Source: Apricaphanius iberus (taxonomy: Eukaryota > Chordata > Actinopteri > Cyprinodontiformes > Aphaniidae). From it: a DNA stretch of 64,000 nt. A program made the position numbers and the translations under genes. Shown in pieces: positions 35,021-46,669 of the stretch. Numbering within the stretch: position 1 is the stretch's first letter; the number at the start of each line of letters is the position of its first letter. Under the pieces are notes generated by a model. That model searched no databases, was not told the origin of the DNA, and worked only from the letters and a program-made list of their open reading frames with translations. The stretch covers positions 868,001-932,000 of the forward strand of contig JAPXFQ010001355.1 in the NCBI GenBank assembly GCA_028564705.1. Reading direction: 5' to 3'.

Positions 35021-35754
35021 TTTAAACAATAACACTTAAAAGATATATAAAATAAACATTACAGAAAGTATAGCAGTGGAATTTGCTATAATATGTGGAC
35101 AGTTTGGAATTAAAGACAAATAAAGGAACTACAGGTGACGTTATTTTGTTGGGTTAGAGAACGGTTATAAAACGGCTGGACTCACTGACAGCTGAAATCA
35201 ATTACGTGGGGCTCTGCAGCCACGCCCCTCATGCACATTCACAACGTAAAATGAGCAGCAGCACTGAAAAAATATTGGCATTAAAAAAAAGATTGGCATT
35301 GAAAAATATATGAAAGTGTGAAAACTTGATTGTGAGTAAATTGTTTTAATGCAAATATTTTGAGTTTCATTGAATTTTTTTCATTGAATTTTTGTTTTAA
35401 TTTCAAAACAGACATTTTCACATTTATTTCAGATTCAAAATTAAGATTTTCAGTTACAATTGTATTTTTCAATGCCAATTTTTATCTTCACTGCCAATAT
35501 GTCTTTTTAATTTCATTATAAGCTGATATCATTCTGACCCCATAGAGAGACAGATGGCTCCTGACACCAGCTAATGAGCATTTTTGTGGACCATTATGTT
35601 CACACACAACAAATCTTGGTGTGAAGTTGCCAAAAAAAATGTTGTATTTATTGTGAGTATTATTTTGTAATTTCAGTGACGCTGTTATATTTCTATTTCT
35701 ATTTGTGGGTCGTGGTTGTGAGGTTCTCAGTTTGCATTCTTTGGTTTCTTTTAT

Positions 35755-35945
35755 CATTGTTTTTCTTCCCTCTCTCTGCTATCCTGTCGGTGGAGAAACA
35801 GACTAGCATGTTATCTTGTTCTTTCTTTCTTTTTTCCCCTTCTTCTCTTACATATTCAATTCCCCCTTTCTCTCTGGACTCTTTATCCTACCTCTCTTCA
35901 TCTATTTTCCTTTTCCCCTTTCATTTCCATCTCTGTTTCCATAAT
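35755..35945. repeat. T/C-rich (polypyrimidine) tract
   Basis: About 190 bp of mostly T and C (TTCTTTCTTTCTTTTTTCCC, CCTTTTCCCCTTTCATTTCC). The long reading frame across it is an effect of composition. Confidence 0.8.
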
Positions 35946-36889
35946 ATATTAAAAAAAAATCCACAGCAATTTCTAAAGGACTCATTTTTGCATCCCGTAA
36001 ATGGATGGTATCTGTGGTAGTGCGGGTCCACTGCTGTCAGAGGGGTATGCAACTCATTCTTGTCCGGATACAGAAAGTGATTTGATGCAGGTCTTATTCA
36101 CACTCAAGATCTGGCAGATGGTAGCTGAGTCAGAGTTGGCGTCTGAATTAGTCCAACAGATGTTCTGTTCAAAAAAGATCTAGAGGAACTTTATCAGTCC
36201 AGCTGGAGGACCTTACATGATGCATGCTATCTGCTGAGACACATGCTGCTGCTTTGTTTAAAAAGACAACCAGGCCTCCGTCTGTTTAGGGGTAAAATGT
36301 CACTGGGGTAGTTTTTTTTAATATCAGGGTCTTACAGTTTTATACCTGTAACTTACAGGGGTGAATCAATCATGATTTTTTAAATGGCTAATGACCTTAG
36401 AAGTCATTTAGCAATAGAACACTGGCATTAGAAAGCTATCGTCCAATTAAACAAGAGCAAATATTCGCATTCATAGTATTTGCTTTAGAAGTTGCCACTT
36501 TTACAGGGCAGGGAAGTAATTAAGCTACATCCATATCCCAACTCACCTACCAATGACAATCATGCTGCTGTAGTTCCTCCAACTTTCTATTGTCCTGACA
36601 ACCACAGTTCGCTCCGATAAACGCCCCGAAACACAAACGGTTTCATCACTTGTTTCTCAACATGATTTAAACTCAAAACAAATCTACATTTGAAACCAAA
36701 TATTTACATACACTTAAAAAAAAAGTTTTTATTTTTATTTTTTTACCATCAAACGTCAATTAAATGTAAACTTCTTTTTGTTTTGTCAGACCATGGGAGG
36801 TGTTTGGAGTTTTGTTGCAAACTGCAGTGATCCAGGTGCAATTTCCTGCAGTCTTGCTGCTGGTGTTCAAATATGAATGTGCAGCAATA

Positions 36890-37010
36890 AAATAAAAAGA
36901 AATTATTTAAAAATCATATAATGTGATTTCCTGATTTGTTTTTTAAAATTCGTCTCTCACAGGGAAATGCACTTACAATGGGAATTTCTAACCCCTCCAT
37001 AATTCCCGAA
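36890..37010. repeat. Possible Tc1 terminal fragment
   Basis: TCATATAATGTGATTTCCTG and TCTCTCACAGGGAAATGCAC resemble the sequence inside the right terminus of the Tc1 element at 32970-33050. No full end is seen. Confidence 0.4.
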
Positions 37011-37255
37011 TTTGGAAAAAAATCACAGTTTTTAAATTAGTTTTAAATTTAAGGTTTGTCCTGGTTATAAGCACTGAAATACTAATAACTTTCAGGGTGA
37101 CCAAACTCATCCTGGTGGGCAATGAGTCTGGACATAATTTACAGTTACCTTCTCTATCAAATATCTGTTATTAACAGTTGTGGTAGAGGAAAAATAACTC
37201 TAGTATCAGTCCCAGAGGCCTGATTCAGCCAAAGTGGTGGTGGTGTTAGCTGGGT

Positions 37256-37806
37256 TTAATTTCTAATTTTAGCAAATAGTCTGTCAGAGGATGTCATTCT
37301 GTCACGTTGACAGAGATAATGTTGGAAAACACTGATAAACTCTATACGTCTCTTCTTGTTCCGGGTGACGTCATGTCTGCTTAGTGTGCTGTCCACGGGG
37401 TGTGCATGATGGTCAGCTCTAGGGGGCTTCGTCACATGTTTTTGGGTCATGCAGAGCTCTTTTAAACTTATTGATTCATTTAATTGAACAGTAAGCATGG
37501 GTGTTCTTCTCTAATTTGTTAAGAATACGAAGTCTATCATATATTTCATCGTTTCCTGCAGAACGATGATCTGCCGATACACATGTGAATGCTCAGACCA
37601 TTATGTCTTTGCAGCAGATCAGATAAATCCCCTTTCAGAACCTCTGACAGTTTTTTGGCTACATCAGTAGATCCTGTCTGGATAACAAGCTTTTCCAGTT
37701 TCAGGTGTTGATTTATGATTGTCAGGATTTCTTCTAAATTGTCAGTCAGTATTTTAGGAGCAACTGAAAACACCTTTGTTTTTGCAACAGAAATGCTCCA
37801 TATCAT
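37256..37806 (-). pseudogene. LINE ORF1 fragment (SGNH-esterase-like)
   Basis: The minus strand 37806-37546 encodes SVAPKILTDNLEEILTIIN, then LEKLVIQTGSTDVAKKLSEV and LKGDLSDLL. This is the pattern of the SGNH-like block of fish LINE ORF1 proteins (normally VIHxGTNDxxKxxSExLKxDFxxLL), with the Asn of GTND replaced (GSTD). Only the middle is present and no nucleophile block is seen. Confidence 0.5.
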
Positions 37807-38461
37807 TTATTGAATGAAGAGTTAGAACTTTTGGTCGGGAGAACTTGGCTGGTGTTTGAGGCCTTATTGTCCTACAGGGAACTGAGTGCTGCCAATCTCA
37901 TTGGGAATCTAGTAGTGATTTTCCTGGACAGTGAACTTTAATTTGCTTTGGTTTGGAGTTTCCTTTTAATTTTTTTCTTTGGAGTGGGGTTAGACGTGTT
38001 CCTGCGGTCTCCTTCCAGTCAAGCGCCCTGTTTTGGCTAGGGGCTTGTTTATAAGACCATTTCACTGGGGGTTGATTGGAACTGTCCTGTCAGGTTCCTT
38101 TTCACTGTAAACAATCCTCAGTAAACTCGTCTCATTTCCTTATCCAGTGTTTACTTCCACATTCACTTTGATATGGCAAATCTTTATCTCCACAACATCC
38201 TTTCGCTGGAGCAGTTTGTCAAAATCCTCAGCTGAGCAATATGGCATTTTGTTATCTAAAAATAAATTGTTTTATAAGGTAACGCTAGAGGCCCAGTTTA
38301 AAAATTAAACTAAGAAAAAAGCAGTAGAAAACAAAATAAGGGCAATGAATCAAGTGAGGCCTCCTTCCTCCTTCAGCCGAGAGTCGAGATTTTGGGTCTT
38401 AATTGTAAAAAATGTGTCTGGATTATGATTCTTAGTTATTGTCTTTTTTCTTTCATTGCAG

Positions 38462-38503
38462 GCTCAGAAATTGCAATCAAACGCCACTGTGGATGTCTGT
38501 TCG
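38462..38503 (+). CDS. gfra1: GFRA1 42-nt exon (AQKLQSNATVDVCS)
   Basis: A very short exon of 14 codons sits between a strong acceptor (TTTCATTGCAG) and a consensus donor (GTAAGT). It encodes AQKLQSNATVDVCS. The start matches mammalian GFRA1 AQKLKSN as remembered, which directly follows the CxNLQ block that ends the previous exon here. It carries one N-glycosylation sequon (NAT) and one cysteine. Both flanking introns are in phase 0, so skipping the exon would keep the reading frame and only shorten the stalk. In its downstream intron a dispersed repeat tail begins about 20 nt after the donor. Confidence 0.9.
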
Positions 38504-38519
38504 GTAAGTTCATTGTCCA

Positions 38520-38615
38520 TAATTCAATTCACTTTTATGTATATAGCGCCAATTCACAACAAATGTCATCTCAAGGCACTTTACAACAAAAGTCATTTCA
38601 ATACAATTATATGAA
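38520..38615 (-). repeat. Dispersed repeat tail ('GGCGCTATATACATAAAAG' type)
   Basis: TATATAGCGCCAATTCACAA and ATGTCATCTCAAGGCACTTT are the reverse complement of the tail at 6740-6800. It begins about 17 bp after the donor of the 42-nt exon. Confidence 0.8.
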
Positions 38616-39387
38616 CATTTAAGGTAAGTTGTATATATTTTTATAAACTGAGATATTTTCTGTTTTACAATTTAGAAATCTAACGCCACACTTAGAAATC
38701 CCAAACAGTTTCCACCTTTTCTCCCTGAAAACAACTTTATTTAAGAGCACCAAGCAATCTGCTGAGTGATCAAAATCATCACAGGCTCTTAATCCGACCT
38801 CACTGCTGGAACTGTCTGACCTTCCTCTGACGGCGATTGCAGGAGCAATCTTTCCCTGCCTTCTCTGTAAACCCTTGGTCTTTGTAGTTCCTTTGAGGCT
38901 GAAATGGGATCGTTGCTTATCTGCTGGCTTTTAAAGTTCACTGTAAATGTCATTCTGCAATAATAAGGCACTGTTATGCACTGGACTGACATTTAGTGGA
39001 GGCAGAACCGGGTCGCTGGGAGATGACCCAGTCGCCGGCTTGCAGCGTTATAAGCAGTAGAGCAGAACACACACATACTTTAGCATGGTGGGCCATGCAA
39101 ATTTAAATACCTTCACATATGAGAATTTGTTTTTTTCATATCATGGCGTTAATGTTACAAAAAAAAAGTACGCTTATTATAAAAAAGTGTCATGAGGATT
39201 CCTCAAAACCTAAATGCATAACCTGAACATTATTAGTAGGAGAAAAATGTAATCAGAATCTTCCAGATAACTTTTAAAAACAATACAAACTCTAACAACC
39301 GCAGCTTTCTAAGGCTGTGGCTTGTTAATAGTTGTCATAGGAACAACAATCAGAAGCTTCTTACAGATGTAAGACATATAAATATAT

Positions 39388-39440
39388 TGAAATGACATTT
39401 GTTGTGAATTGGCGCTATATAAATAAAAGTTAATTAAATT
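39388..39440 (+). repeat. Dispersed repeat tail (+ strand)
   Basis: ATTTGTTGTGAATTGGCGCT then ATATAAATAAAAG; same family as 38520-38615, opposite orientation. Confidence 0.75.
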
Positions 39441-39924
39441 GAATGTAGCAGATCTATAGTAGATCCATCAAATCATTGATTCAGAATACATAACACAGAT
39501 AACACACAAATGGACTGTACTCCTCAAAGCCTTTGTCAGTGACTAGTTTTGTTTGATGTCTTCAACAACTTCAGACTTCGTTTCAAGTTTCTGGGCTATA
39601 CTGATGAACATTATGAGTTTCAGACCAAGTTACAAAACATTTTTCTATTTTGCTGTTTGAGAACTGAACACAGGTTCTAACCAAGATGAAGATCTGCTCA
39701 GTTTTCTGAACAGATGTACATATTCTTGACAACAGCATAAAGTGTTGCCTCTCAACACTTTGCACAAAATTCCACAGCTGATCACCATATTGTTCGTGGA
39801 TTGTTAGAAGAAAACAATGTTTAATTATAGATTAATGGATTAAAATAATCCCAACCGATATTCCTGCCATGTACACCACACATGATTCAGATTGTACTGA
39901 TCTACTCGGAAGGATATTCAACAT

Positions 39925-40338
39925 TAGGGATGACCAGATCAGTTCTATTTGCCCAAGTCATTTTATTTTGAGCTTCCCGATCTGATACTTCCATTGGTAA
40001 TACATTAAAAAAGAAGAGAGAAGAAACAGCTCCAGCATATTACTTGTTGTTTATTTAATTTACCTTATTTGAACATTTAAGAACTTTATTAACAAACAGA
40101 GCACTTATGTGAGGTAGCTTAAACAATCAAGTAATTAATAACATATTTTATTCCCTTTTGGACTTTATTGCAACAGTAAAAATAAAAAAATTCTAATATA
40201 AAAAATAAAAAGAATCACCTCAACTTAAATTAAGTTAATAATGAGAACATTTATAGGTAGTGTATATATCCGAGTCCCGAGATAATGTCTGAATCCGATC
40301 GAGTCTGAAACCACTTGATCAGATCCGGACATCCCTGC
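39925..40338. mobile_element. MITE-like element (TTAGGGATGACCAGATC ends)
   Basis: The left end TTAGGGATGACCAGATCAG and right end TGATCAGATCCGGACATCCC are imperfectly inverted; the interior has GATCTGATACTTCC and CCGAGTCCCGAGA. About 410 bp, non-coding. Confidence 0.5.
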
Positions 40339-40439
40339 TCAACATGTTTAGAACCATCATCATAAAATCGTCATATATTTTGCTGTGTGAGCCAGACGTT
40401 TGGTGCGGACTAAAGTATCTGTTCTTTCACTTAATTCAG

Positions 40440-40560
40440 AATCAGAAAGGGTTTATTGCCAAATGTTGGGCAGGTTTACATTAGGAAATTGCTGCGGTAC
40501 TCTGTGCAAACATACGAAGAGGACAAACACTTAAATAAGAATAAAAATAACACGTGCTAA
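40440..40560 (-). repeat. Possible LINE 3'-end fragment
   Basis: TCAGAATCAGAAAGGGTTTA and TTGCTGCGGTACTCTGTGCA resemble the reverse of a fish LINE 3' end (TTCAGAATCAGCTTTATTGG type). Confidence 0.4.
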
Positions 40561-40694
40561 ACAGATTGATATGTTTATATACCAGTGCAGGTAACGATCA
40601 GTGCAAATCAGATGCAGTTGCAGAGGAACACAACATGGGCCATGTGACTGATGCAGTCTTAGGGTCATTTAACATGTGTTATTTTTCTTTTTAG

Positions 40695-40835
40695 TCCGAT
40701 CCGCAGGCTCCAAAGGTAGACGGTCCAAGCGCGTCCAACGCCATCCTGAAAGACTCCGCCGTCTGCAGACAGTCTGTGGGTGTCACCTCCCTGCTGCCCC
40801 TGCTGCTCTACTTCGGAGCGCGAGGCTACTTGTAG
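40695..40835 (+). CDS. gfra1: GFRA1 terminal coding exon with GPI-attachment tail and stop
   Basis: The acceptor TTTTTCTTTTTAG opens a phase-0 exon of 46 codons plus TAG. It encodes a hydrophilic segment rich in Asp, Pro, Ser and Lys, followed by a hydrophobic end with the core VTSLLPLLLYFGA. This layout (hydrophilic spacer, then a short hydrophobic C-terminus with no cytoplasmic tail) is what a GPI-anchor signal looks like and fits GFRA proteins, which are GPI-linked. The primary sequence is not conserved with mammals, as expected for GPI tails. The cleavage (omega) site is not certain; small residues in the Ser/Ala/Asn/Gly region upstream are candidates. Frame and phase continuity with the 42-nt exon make the call firm even though similarity alone would be weak. 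Confidence 0.85.
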   Translation, partial: SDPQAPKVDGPSASNAILKDSAVCRQSVGVTSLLPLLLYFGARGYL

Positions 40836-43800
40836 CCCTGCTGCTTGAAAGCTACAAGATATTGGACTGAGAAAACTCATATTTGTATAAAAGAAAGCAA
40901 AAAAGGAAATGATATCCATTTTCTTTTCATTCAGTAACTTCTGTTGTACTTTTACTGATCCTGGATCTTTTTGATTTGAACTTGGTTTTTTTTTTTCATC
41001 TTTTGTTTTTGTATTGCGGCTTAGTGCTAAAATGGTGATTTATTAGGCATTTTAGCTCCATTTTGGCTTAGTGTTCACTTCGGTTTAGTCCGAATGTGGA
41101 TTTGAAGGCACTGTGAACAGCAGATATGAGAAAACACTCTAAGGACTGCGTTCCAACGATGGACGAGTGAAGACCCTTGGATGACAGTGTAAATTATCAT
41201 GAGTTTTCAGAGCTGTCCATTTGATTTTCACCAACGTCTGTTTGTGTGTTGAGGCTATCAGAGGGATCATTTGCTTAAGAGTCACAGTAAATTCAGCAAA
41301 AGCTACAATTTATCACTCGGGCAGACCTTTTTTTGGTGTCGTTCAGTCTCCTCTGTGATTTGTGTATGTTTTGATGATGACGTGATCTGGTATTTTACAT
41401 TTTTATGAGCTTAACGAAAGATTCAAAACGCACATTACCTGCTCAAAAACTTAGACTACTTTCCTGTAGCTCATACTAACATCAGCTGTTATAAGCACAC
41501 ACCGCCAAGTCCCAAAAACAAAGATGTTGCACATGTTACACACACATAAAGTGGGAAACTTATTGCTCCCAGTCTTTACACCTGGACTCAGCTGTTGGTC
41601 AAAGGTCAGTGTCGGATCCACTCCACTGATCCGTCACTCCACATGCTTGTTATTCTCCATGCTTTAGTTTCGTCAACAGCAAAGCTCCTGAATAATCATC
41701 ATACGGTTGGGTCACATGTACATCCTGCCACTGATCCTAGCAAAACCAGAGCTGCCAAATCATAAACCCCATTCCTTTCTGTCCCACCCCTGTTTTGTTT
41801 ATTTTTATCACATTTTACCGGCGAAGAGAAGCGGTGTAACGGTACACAGAACAATTGTGATTTCAGGACCTATTTGTGGTTTTAAAGTCTTTGTTTGGTT
41901 CATTTTGGGTACACTTAACTCAAGAATAACATATAAAAATGTGCATTTGATTTTTGATTTTTTTTTTACTTTGGTCAGAATTAAACAAAGACCCTATTTT
42001 CCTGAATTCCTTCATTTTAATCAATTGAAATTAATTGTATTTTATGTTCTATAACTTAAACAACTTGAAAGAATAGAACAGACTGGAGATTGATTTGATT
42101 AAAAAAAAATAGAACAAGCTGACATAGCCAGAGTAGAAAACAATTTAATCACTTGAAAACAGTTGATGTTAATTTCAGAAATGTTTAAATAATACCCATG
42201 AACATGCTTAAATCACTTTAGAGTTGTTTAGATATTGTGACCCCCTAGCTTCCTTGTTGTACTTGAATGCAGCATGAGCAGCTATTGGGAAAAGTCCTTC
42301 TCATCAACAGGGATTCCACCAAATTTTATGCAACATTTTATGATCTGATTGGATGCTACTGGGTGCATTGGATTACAAAGTTCTGGTTCTGTCCATCTTC
42401 TGTTTCCTACTGTACATTAGAAACCATTAATGTTCCCAAATAGAGTTTATTAATAGCTGGGAGTCCTTTCTGTTTAGTTTTAGTGCAACTTCTTATGGTC
42501 GTGCGGTCTGAGTTCAACACAGAAACATTCTAATTGTAATTCTGAATTGCAATGAGGTAAGGACTTTGACTGGGCCGTTCTAACACATTGTTTCATCCAA
42601 AGGATTCTATTGCCCATCTTAGCTGTATGTTAAGGTTTCCTGTGCTGAAAGGTGAATATCTGTCCCTGGATTTAGTTCGATCTTTGTCTGGTGAAGCAAA
42701 GCATCCCCCACAGCATGTTCCTGCCCCACCATACAATACCTCACACTGGGAATACCTTAAACAGAAAAAAAGTTTAAAGAGGTGTGACCGCTTGTACAGG
42801 GGACAGTATGAAGTGCAGAATGCTGACTTAAGACACAAGATATTTGATTAGTACTCACACTGAAGTTAATTTATCACTATAGACATCATTGTGAGATGAC
42901 GCTATTGGACCAATCCAAACAAGATTAAAATCAAGAGCAGATGTTAGGAAACGGCTTTTGTTCGTACGGCCTCCTTAAGAACTCAATTTTGATGAAGACA
43001 CTTTAAGACAACAAAATTACTACTTCTTATTGGGGAAAACAAAACTAGAGTTGTTTCAAAAAAGGCTTAGCTCTCTCCAATTCACACATGACAGTGGGAA
43101 CATTACTGGTTTTACATTAACTTTAATCATGCAGTATTTGTGCAAAGACATTTAGGCAATGCAAGGCAGTTTTATTTATATAGCACGATTTCAACACAAT
43201 GCAATTCAAGGAAATTTAGAGGATGATTACGAATGTTAATGATTATTGATGCTAGTTGATTGGCCTTTTTACCAATAACCCGATATATATCTAACTCTTA
43301 ATTTCCGAAACTTATGTAAAACAATGGACGTCTACCTACATCCTCAAATGTAGAACCCGCAGGAATCTGCTGTATAATGATAATAATGGATTGCATTTGC
43401 ATTTGTATAGCGCTTTTTAAGACACTCAAGGCGCTTTACACTTCCAAAATTCATTTATTCTCAGATTCAAACACTGGCGGAAGCAAGTTTTGCCAAAGAC
43501 ACAAAAATATGTCAAAAACTAAACCTTGAAGTGAGAGGAGAAGCTGCTAAAGAGTTTAATGTATACGATGTGAGAGGTAGGAAAGTAAAGTATAAAAGTT
43601 ATTTAAAAAGTCAAAACGGACACTGATTAACTTCCGATTTTAAATATTTTGATATTGAACATCCTTAGTGACTTTGATTGATCTAAAACATCTGCACATC
43701 TTACCTGATTACCTCTGCTGAGCTAAGACGGATCTGTTGAGCTTCTTTCTCCGACCGTCTGAACTCCGACAGGAGAATCTAAGGAGCTTAGGTTCTCAGA

Positions 43801-44760
43801 ACACAGTTAATGTATCATAGAACCTCAACGTTATTTACCGAGCATTAACATGGTATATGCACTGTATGTACTTGGCTGAAACTTCTTAAATTGGACAAGT
43901 TTGTCTAATAATATTCTATTCCAGAGCATTGTGAAGTATTCCAACGTTCAATATCAGCTTAGAGTACAACGAATAAGCCAGAATACTGTTTTTTATGACA
44001 ACCTCAATGTATATTTCTTGTCTATGTATATGATTATGGAATATTATTGCATCTGAGAAAGAGGATAATCCTCTCCTTGTAGTTAAAGCATATTGTTTGT
44101 ACAACAAATCCCATTTATGATGTTGCTGAAAAGAGCTGTTCATTTCTTTTTTTCCTAAGATTGACACTTATTTTTCTATCTTTTATTTACTGACTTGTTT
44201 TTATTTTGATGAGCTGAAGTGAATGAGACGAACCCACCGTTTTCTAAGACTGCTACATGTAGATATTGTAATTAGTTTGGTTTCACCTCCAAAACTAATT
44301 ACAGTGATGATAAGAAAAGGGAGAACTGCCTGATGTTAAAAAGGGAATCATTCAACAAGGCTATGTTATAGTATAGCATAATTTGATGAGGACATTTCTC
44401 TTAAGGCCTTGTAAGAGGTTTGGAATGCAAATTAAAGAAAAGCTGGCTCACATTAAAATTCAACCAATTCTAAAAAGGTTTCGGTCATTTGCTAAATCTT
44501 ATTTTATCCTCAGATTATGGGAGGTGAGAGAAAAATTGCTTTAAAAATAGATGACCTGAGCTCAGAGGAGCTGATAGACAGTGAAGATCATAAACATGTC
44601 TGCCGTTTATCACCGTCCCATCCGTTGTCTGAGATGATCAGAAGCGTCTTCTCGTGAGATGCTGACTCCCTCAACTGTCTTGACATCATTAAATTCCTAG
44701 GCAGTGAAAATGTCAAATTTATTGTACAAAACTTCTAATTAAAAACTGTTACTTCATTCA
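40836..44760 (+). other. Probable GFRA1 3' UTR (end not proven)
   Basis: After the stop codon there is about 3.9 kb without a recognisable coding exon or complete transposon. ATTAAA hexamers occur near 41989 and 44430 and at 44688 and 44738; the last is followed about 25 nt later by a GT/T-rich stretch (TTGTGTGATTTTTGT), a plausible downstream element. GFRA1 transcripts in mammals are known for long 3' UTRs, which makes this reasonable. Two short repeat fragments interrupt it: 43160-43210 (interspersed repeat tail on the minus strand) and 43385-43445 (a 'TATAGCGCTTTTTAAG' tail). Transcript data would be needed to fix the end. Confidence 0.4.
44738..44743 (+). terminator. Candidate poly(A) signal ATTAAA
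   Basis: ATTAAA is the commonest variant hexamer. A T/GT-rich element lies at about 44763-44780. It is the best-supported candidate after the GFRA1 stop but is based only on motif spacing. Confidence 0.3.
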
Positions 44761-45589
44761 AATCTTGTGTGATTTTTGTATTTCATCGATGGCGGATAAA
44801 AAGACACAAAGAGTTGATGTATAGGGTCCAATGAGATGTGAGGGAACTTTTTTGGAGGTTTCTCCTGTATTTACACCTGTCTGACCTAGGTCAGACAGAA
44901 ACATGTCCTACATCATTTTTCTTAGTATATTTCTGTATTACAATTCCATGATATTGAATTACTTTCTATTTGTAATCTGAAACATTTGTCTCAAAAATGT
45001 ACTTAAGGTTCCAACCTAGATATCAAGTTCAAAAGGGATTAACCAAATTCTGACACATTCTGTCTCTTTATTTAAATTCAATTGAAAAATAATTTATTAA
45101 TCCCAGAGAAAAAGTTGGAACTCATATTATCCAAGTGTCTTCGAAAATGTGTTGTAGATGCTAATAATCCATGGGGAGGGATGATCTGTAGTTTTAAAGA
45201 AACTTCTGACTGAAGACTCTCCGTCCGATGAAGAGGATCCAGCAACCAGCCTGTGTGCCAGCCATCTCACACTACCCAGAGTGATAGATGGAGATGTTTT
45301 GAACGTCCTTTTCTCCGTCCTCTTTGCTCCTGCTCTGGATCAACGGCGTCTCCTTTTCCTCTCATCTGGGATTTGTGGCTGCCTTTGACATATTATTTAA
45401 ACTATTGTGATGTAATCCTTTCAGATGTACAGCATTCTAAACCAAACAGAACAGTTATCCAAAAAACTAAGCTACTCCAACATGCTGTCAACTTGAGTGG
45501 CGCAATTCCGGAAATTCATACAAGAGTTGAAAATCATATCCAGAAATTGATATTCATCTGCAAGACAGTTGTTTTTATTAATAATCCAT

Positions 45590-45720
45590 ATTTACGTGCT
45601 GATGAGCCCCTGGGGAAGGCACCTAATCTCATATTGCCGACCAAATCGCATATCAAGTTTGAATCTGAGTGGATGAACGTGTTGAAAAGTGATGAAAGTG
45701 TTCAGAGTGGTCAGTGTGAC
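45590..45720 (+). repeat. Old SINE fragment
   Basis: TGAGCCCCTGGGGAAGGCAC and GAGTGGATGAACGTGTTGAA follow the order of the SINE at 50335-50598 (ATGTGCCCCTGGGCAAGGCA, GAATGGTTGAATGTGG), but strongly diverged. Confidence 0.4.
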
Positions 45721-46336
45721 CGGAAACCCTCTATAGAAATTATGTGCTTTTTCTGATTTTAATCAGGTTGTATACAGTACTGATGTATATAGAGTTTTCA
45801 GTAACCCTGAGAAAATTAAGGTTTTCACTTCAAAGCAGTTATTGAACTGTAAAGAAATTTTGAGCTTCAGGTGGAGTCAATGATGCCTGAATTCAGAATT
45901 CTAACTTGGAAAGACTAACCCTAACCCCTTTTTAACCAACCCCACACCCAATTCCAATATGGCTGCCTTTTCTTTAAAACACAAAGAAGGCTGCTGTGAT
46001 AAAAATGTGTACTTTACGCATTAAATTTATCATACATAAGCCCCATATGACATCTGTAAGACACAATGTACTCTGATTATGTACATACATACTGTTTGGA
46101 TAAGGACCTAGCTATTAGTTTAGAATGCTAACTGAGAGTGAGGAGTCATGTGCCTATTTGGGCGGGGTCTGAGTTCGTTTGCCATAATGTAAGGAGACGC
46201 TATCGGTTGCCAGGGCAACGCCTTCAGAACTTAACAGTATTGGCGCGACTAACATTCCGGAGCTCTTTAATTTTCACTTGTTTATTATTTCGGCGGGACA
46301 GATCTGCTATTAGACGGAAAGTAAGAAAGTACAGCA

Positions 46337-46669
46337 ATGGAGGAAGTCGAGGAAAAAGAAAATGAACCTTACAGGGACAAGCTTATACCTACGGCAAAAC
46401 AGCGGTATTTGGAGAAGCTTTTAGACAATAAACATACAAACCCATACGAGTTCCCTGCAGCGGAATGGCACAGAGACCTGAAACATTTGCTTTCGTGCAC
46501 ATATATAGATATAGTAAATTACCTTGTTTTTGGTGTGAGTTATTACACGATGCAGGAGTTTAAAAGCCACAAATCTTTGAATAGCTACAAGGCTTTCTGC
46601 TGTGGCTGGGTTTAGGACTTGGCCATCTACAAATTTCCAGGTGGTGGAAAAAGCGTGGTACTGGCAAAG
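46337..46669 (+). pseudogene. Transposon-encoded protein exon with premature stop
   Basis: From ATG (AGCAATGGAGG) the frame reads KENEPYRDKLIPTAKQRY, TYIDIVNYLVFGVSYYTMQE, FKSHKSLNSYKAFCCGWV, a TAG stop at 46613-46615, then DLAIYKFPGGGKSVVLAKV up to a good donor (GTACGT, phase 0, 111 codons). The 'YxDIxNYLV...YTxxxFKxxKSLxxYxxFxxGWV' pattern recalls the N-terminal part of multi-copy fish proteins with a SWIM zinc finger and YqaJ-like exonuclease, thought to be transposon-borne. The stop replaces what is probably Gln (CAG to TAG). The following exons are not seen. A minus-strand MPGTHCCFKNCSS start at 47035 could belong to the same element (THAP-like), but this is weak. Confidence 0.5.

Larger units (their letters stand above)
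38504..40694 (+). other. GFRA1 intron (2.2 kb)
   Basis: GTAAGT donor to TTTTTAG acceptor. It contains inverted tails of one repeat family (38520-38615 on minus, 39388-39440 on plus), a MITE-like element (39925-40338) and a LINE-end-like fragment (40440-40560). Confidence 0.85.

Noticed and set aside
35676..36020. 114-residue frame rich in Phe, Ser and Leu on +
   Set aside because: It comes from a polypyrimidine tract and is a composition effect.
45253..45756. 167-residue open frame on +
   Set aside because: It crosses low-grade repeat remnants including an old SINE fragment, with no domain pattern.
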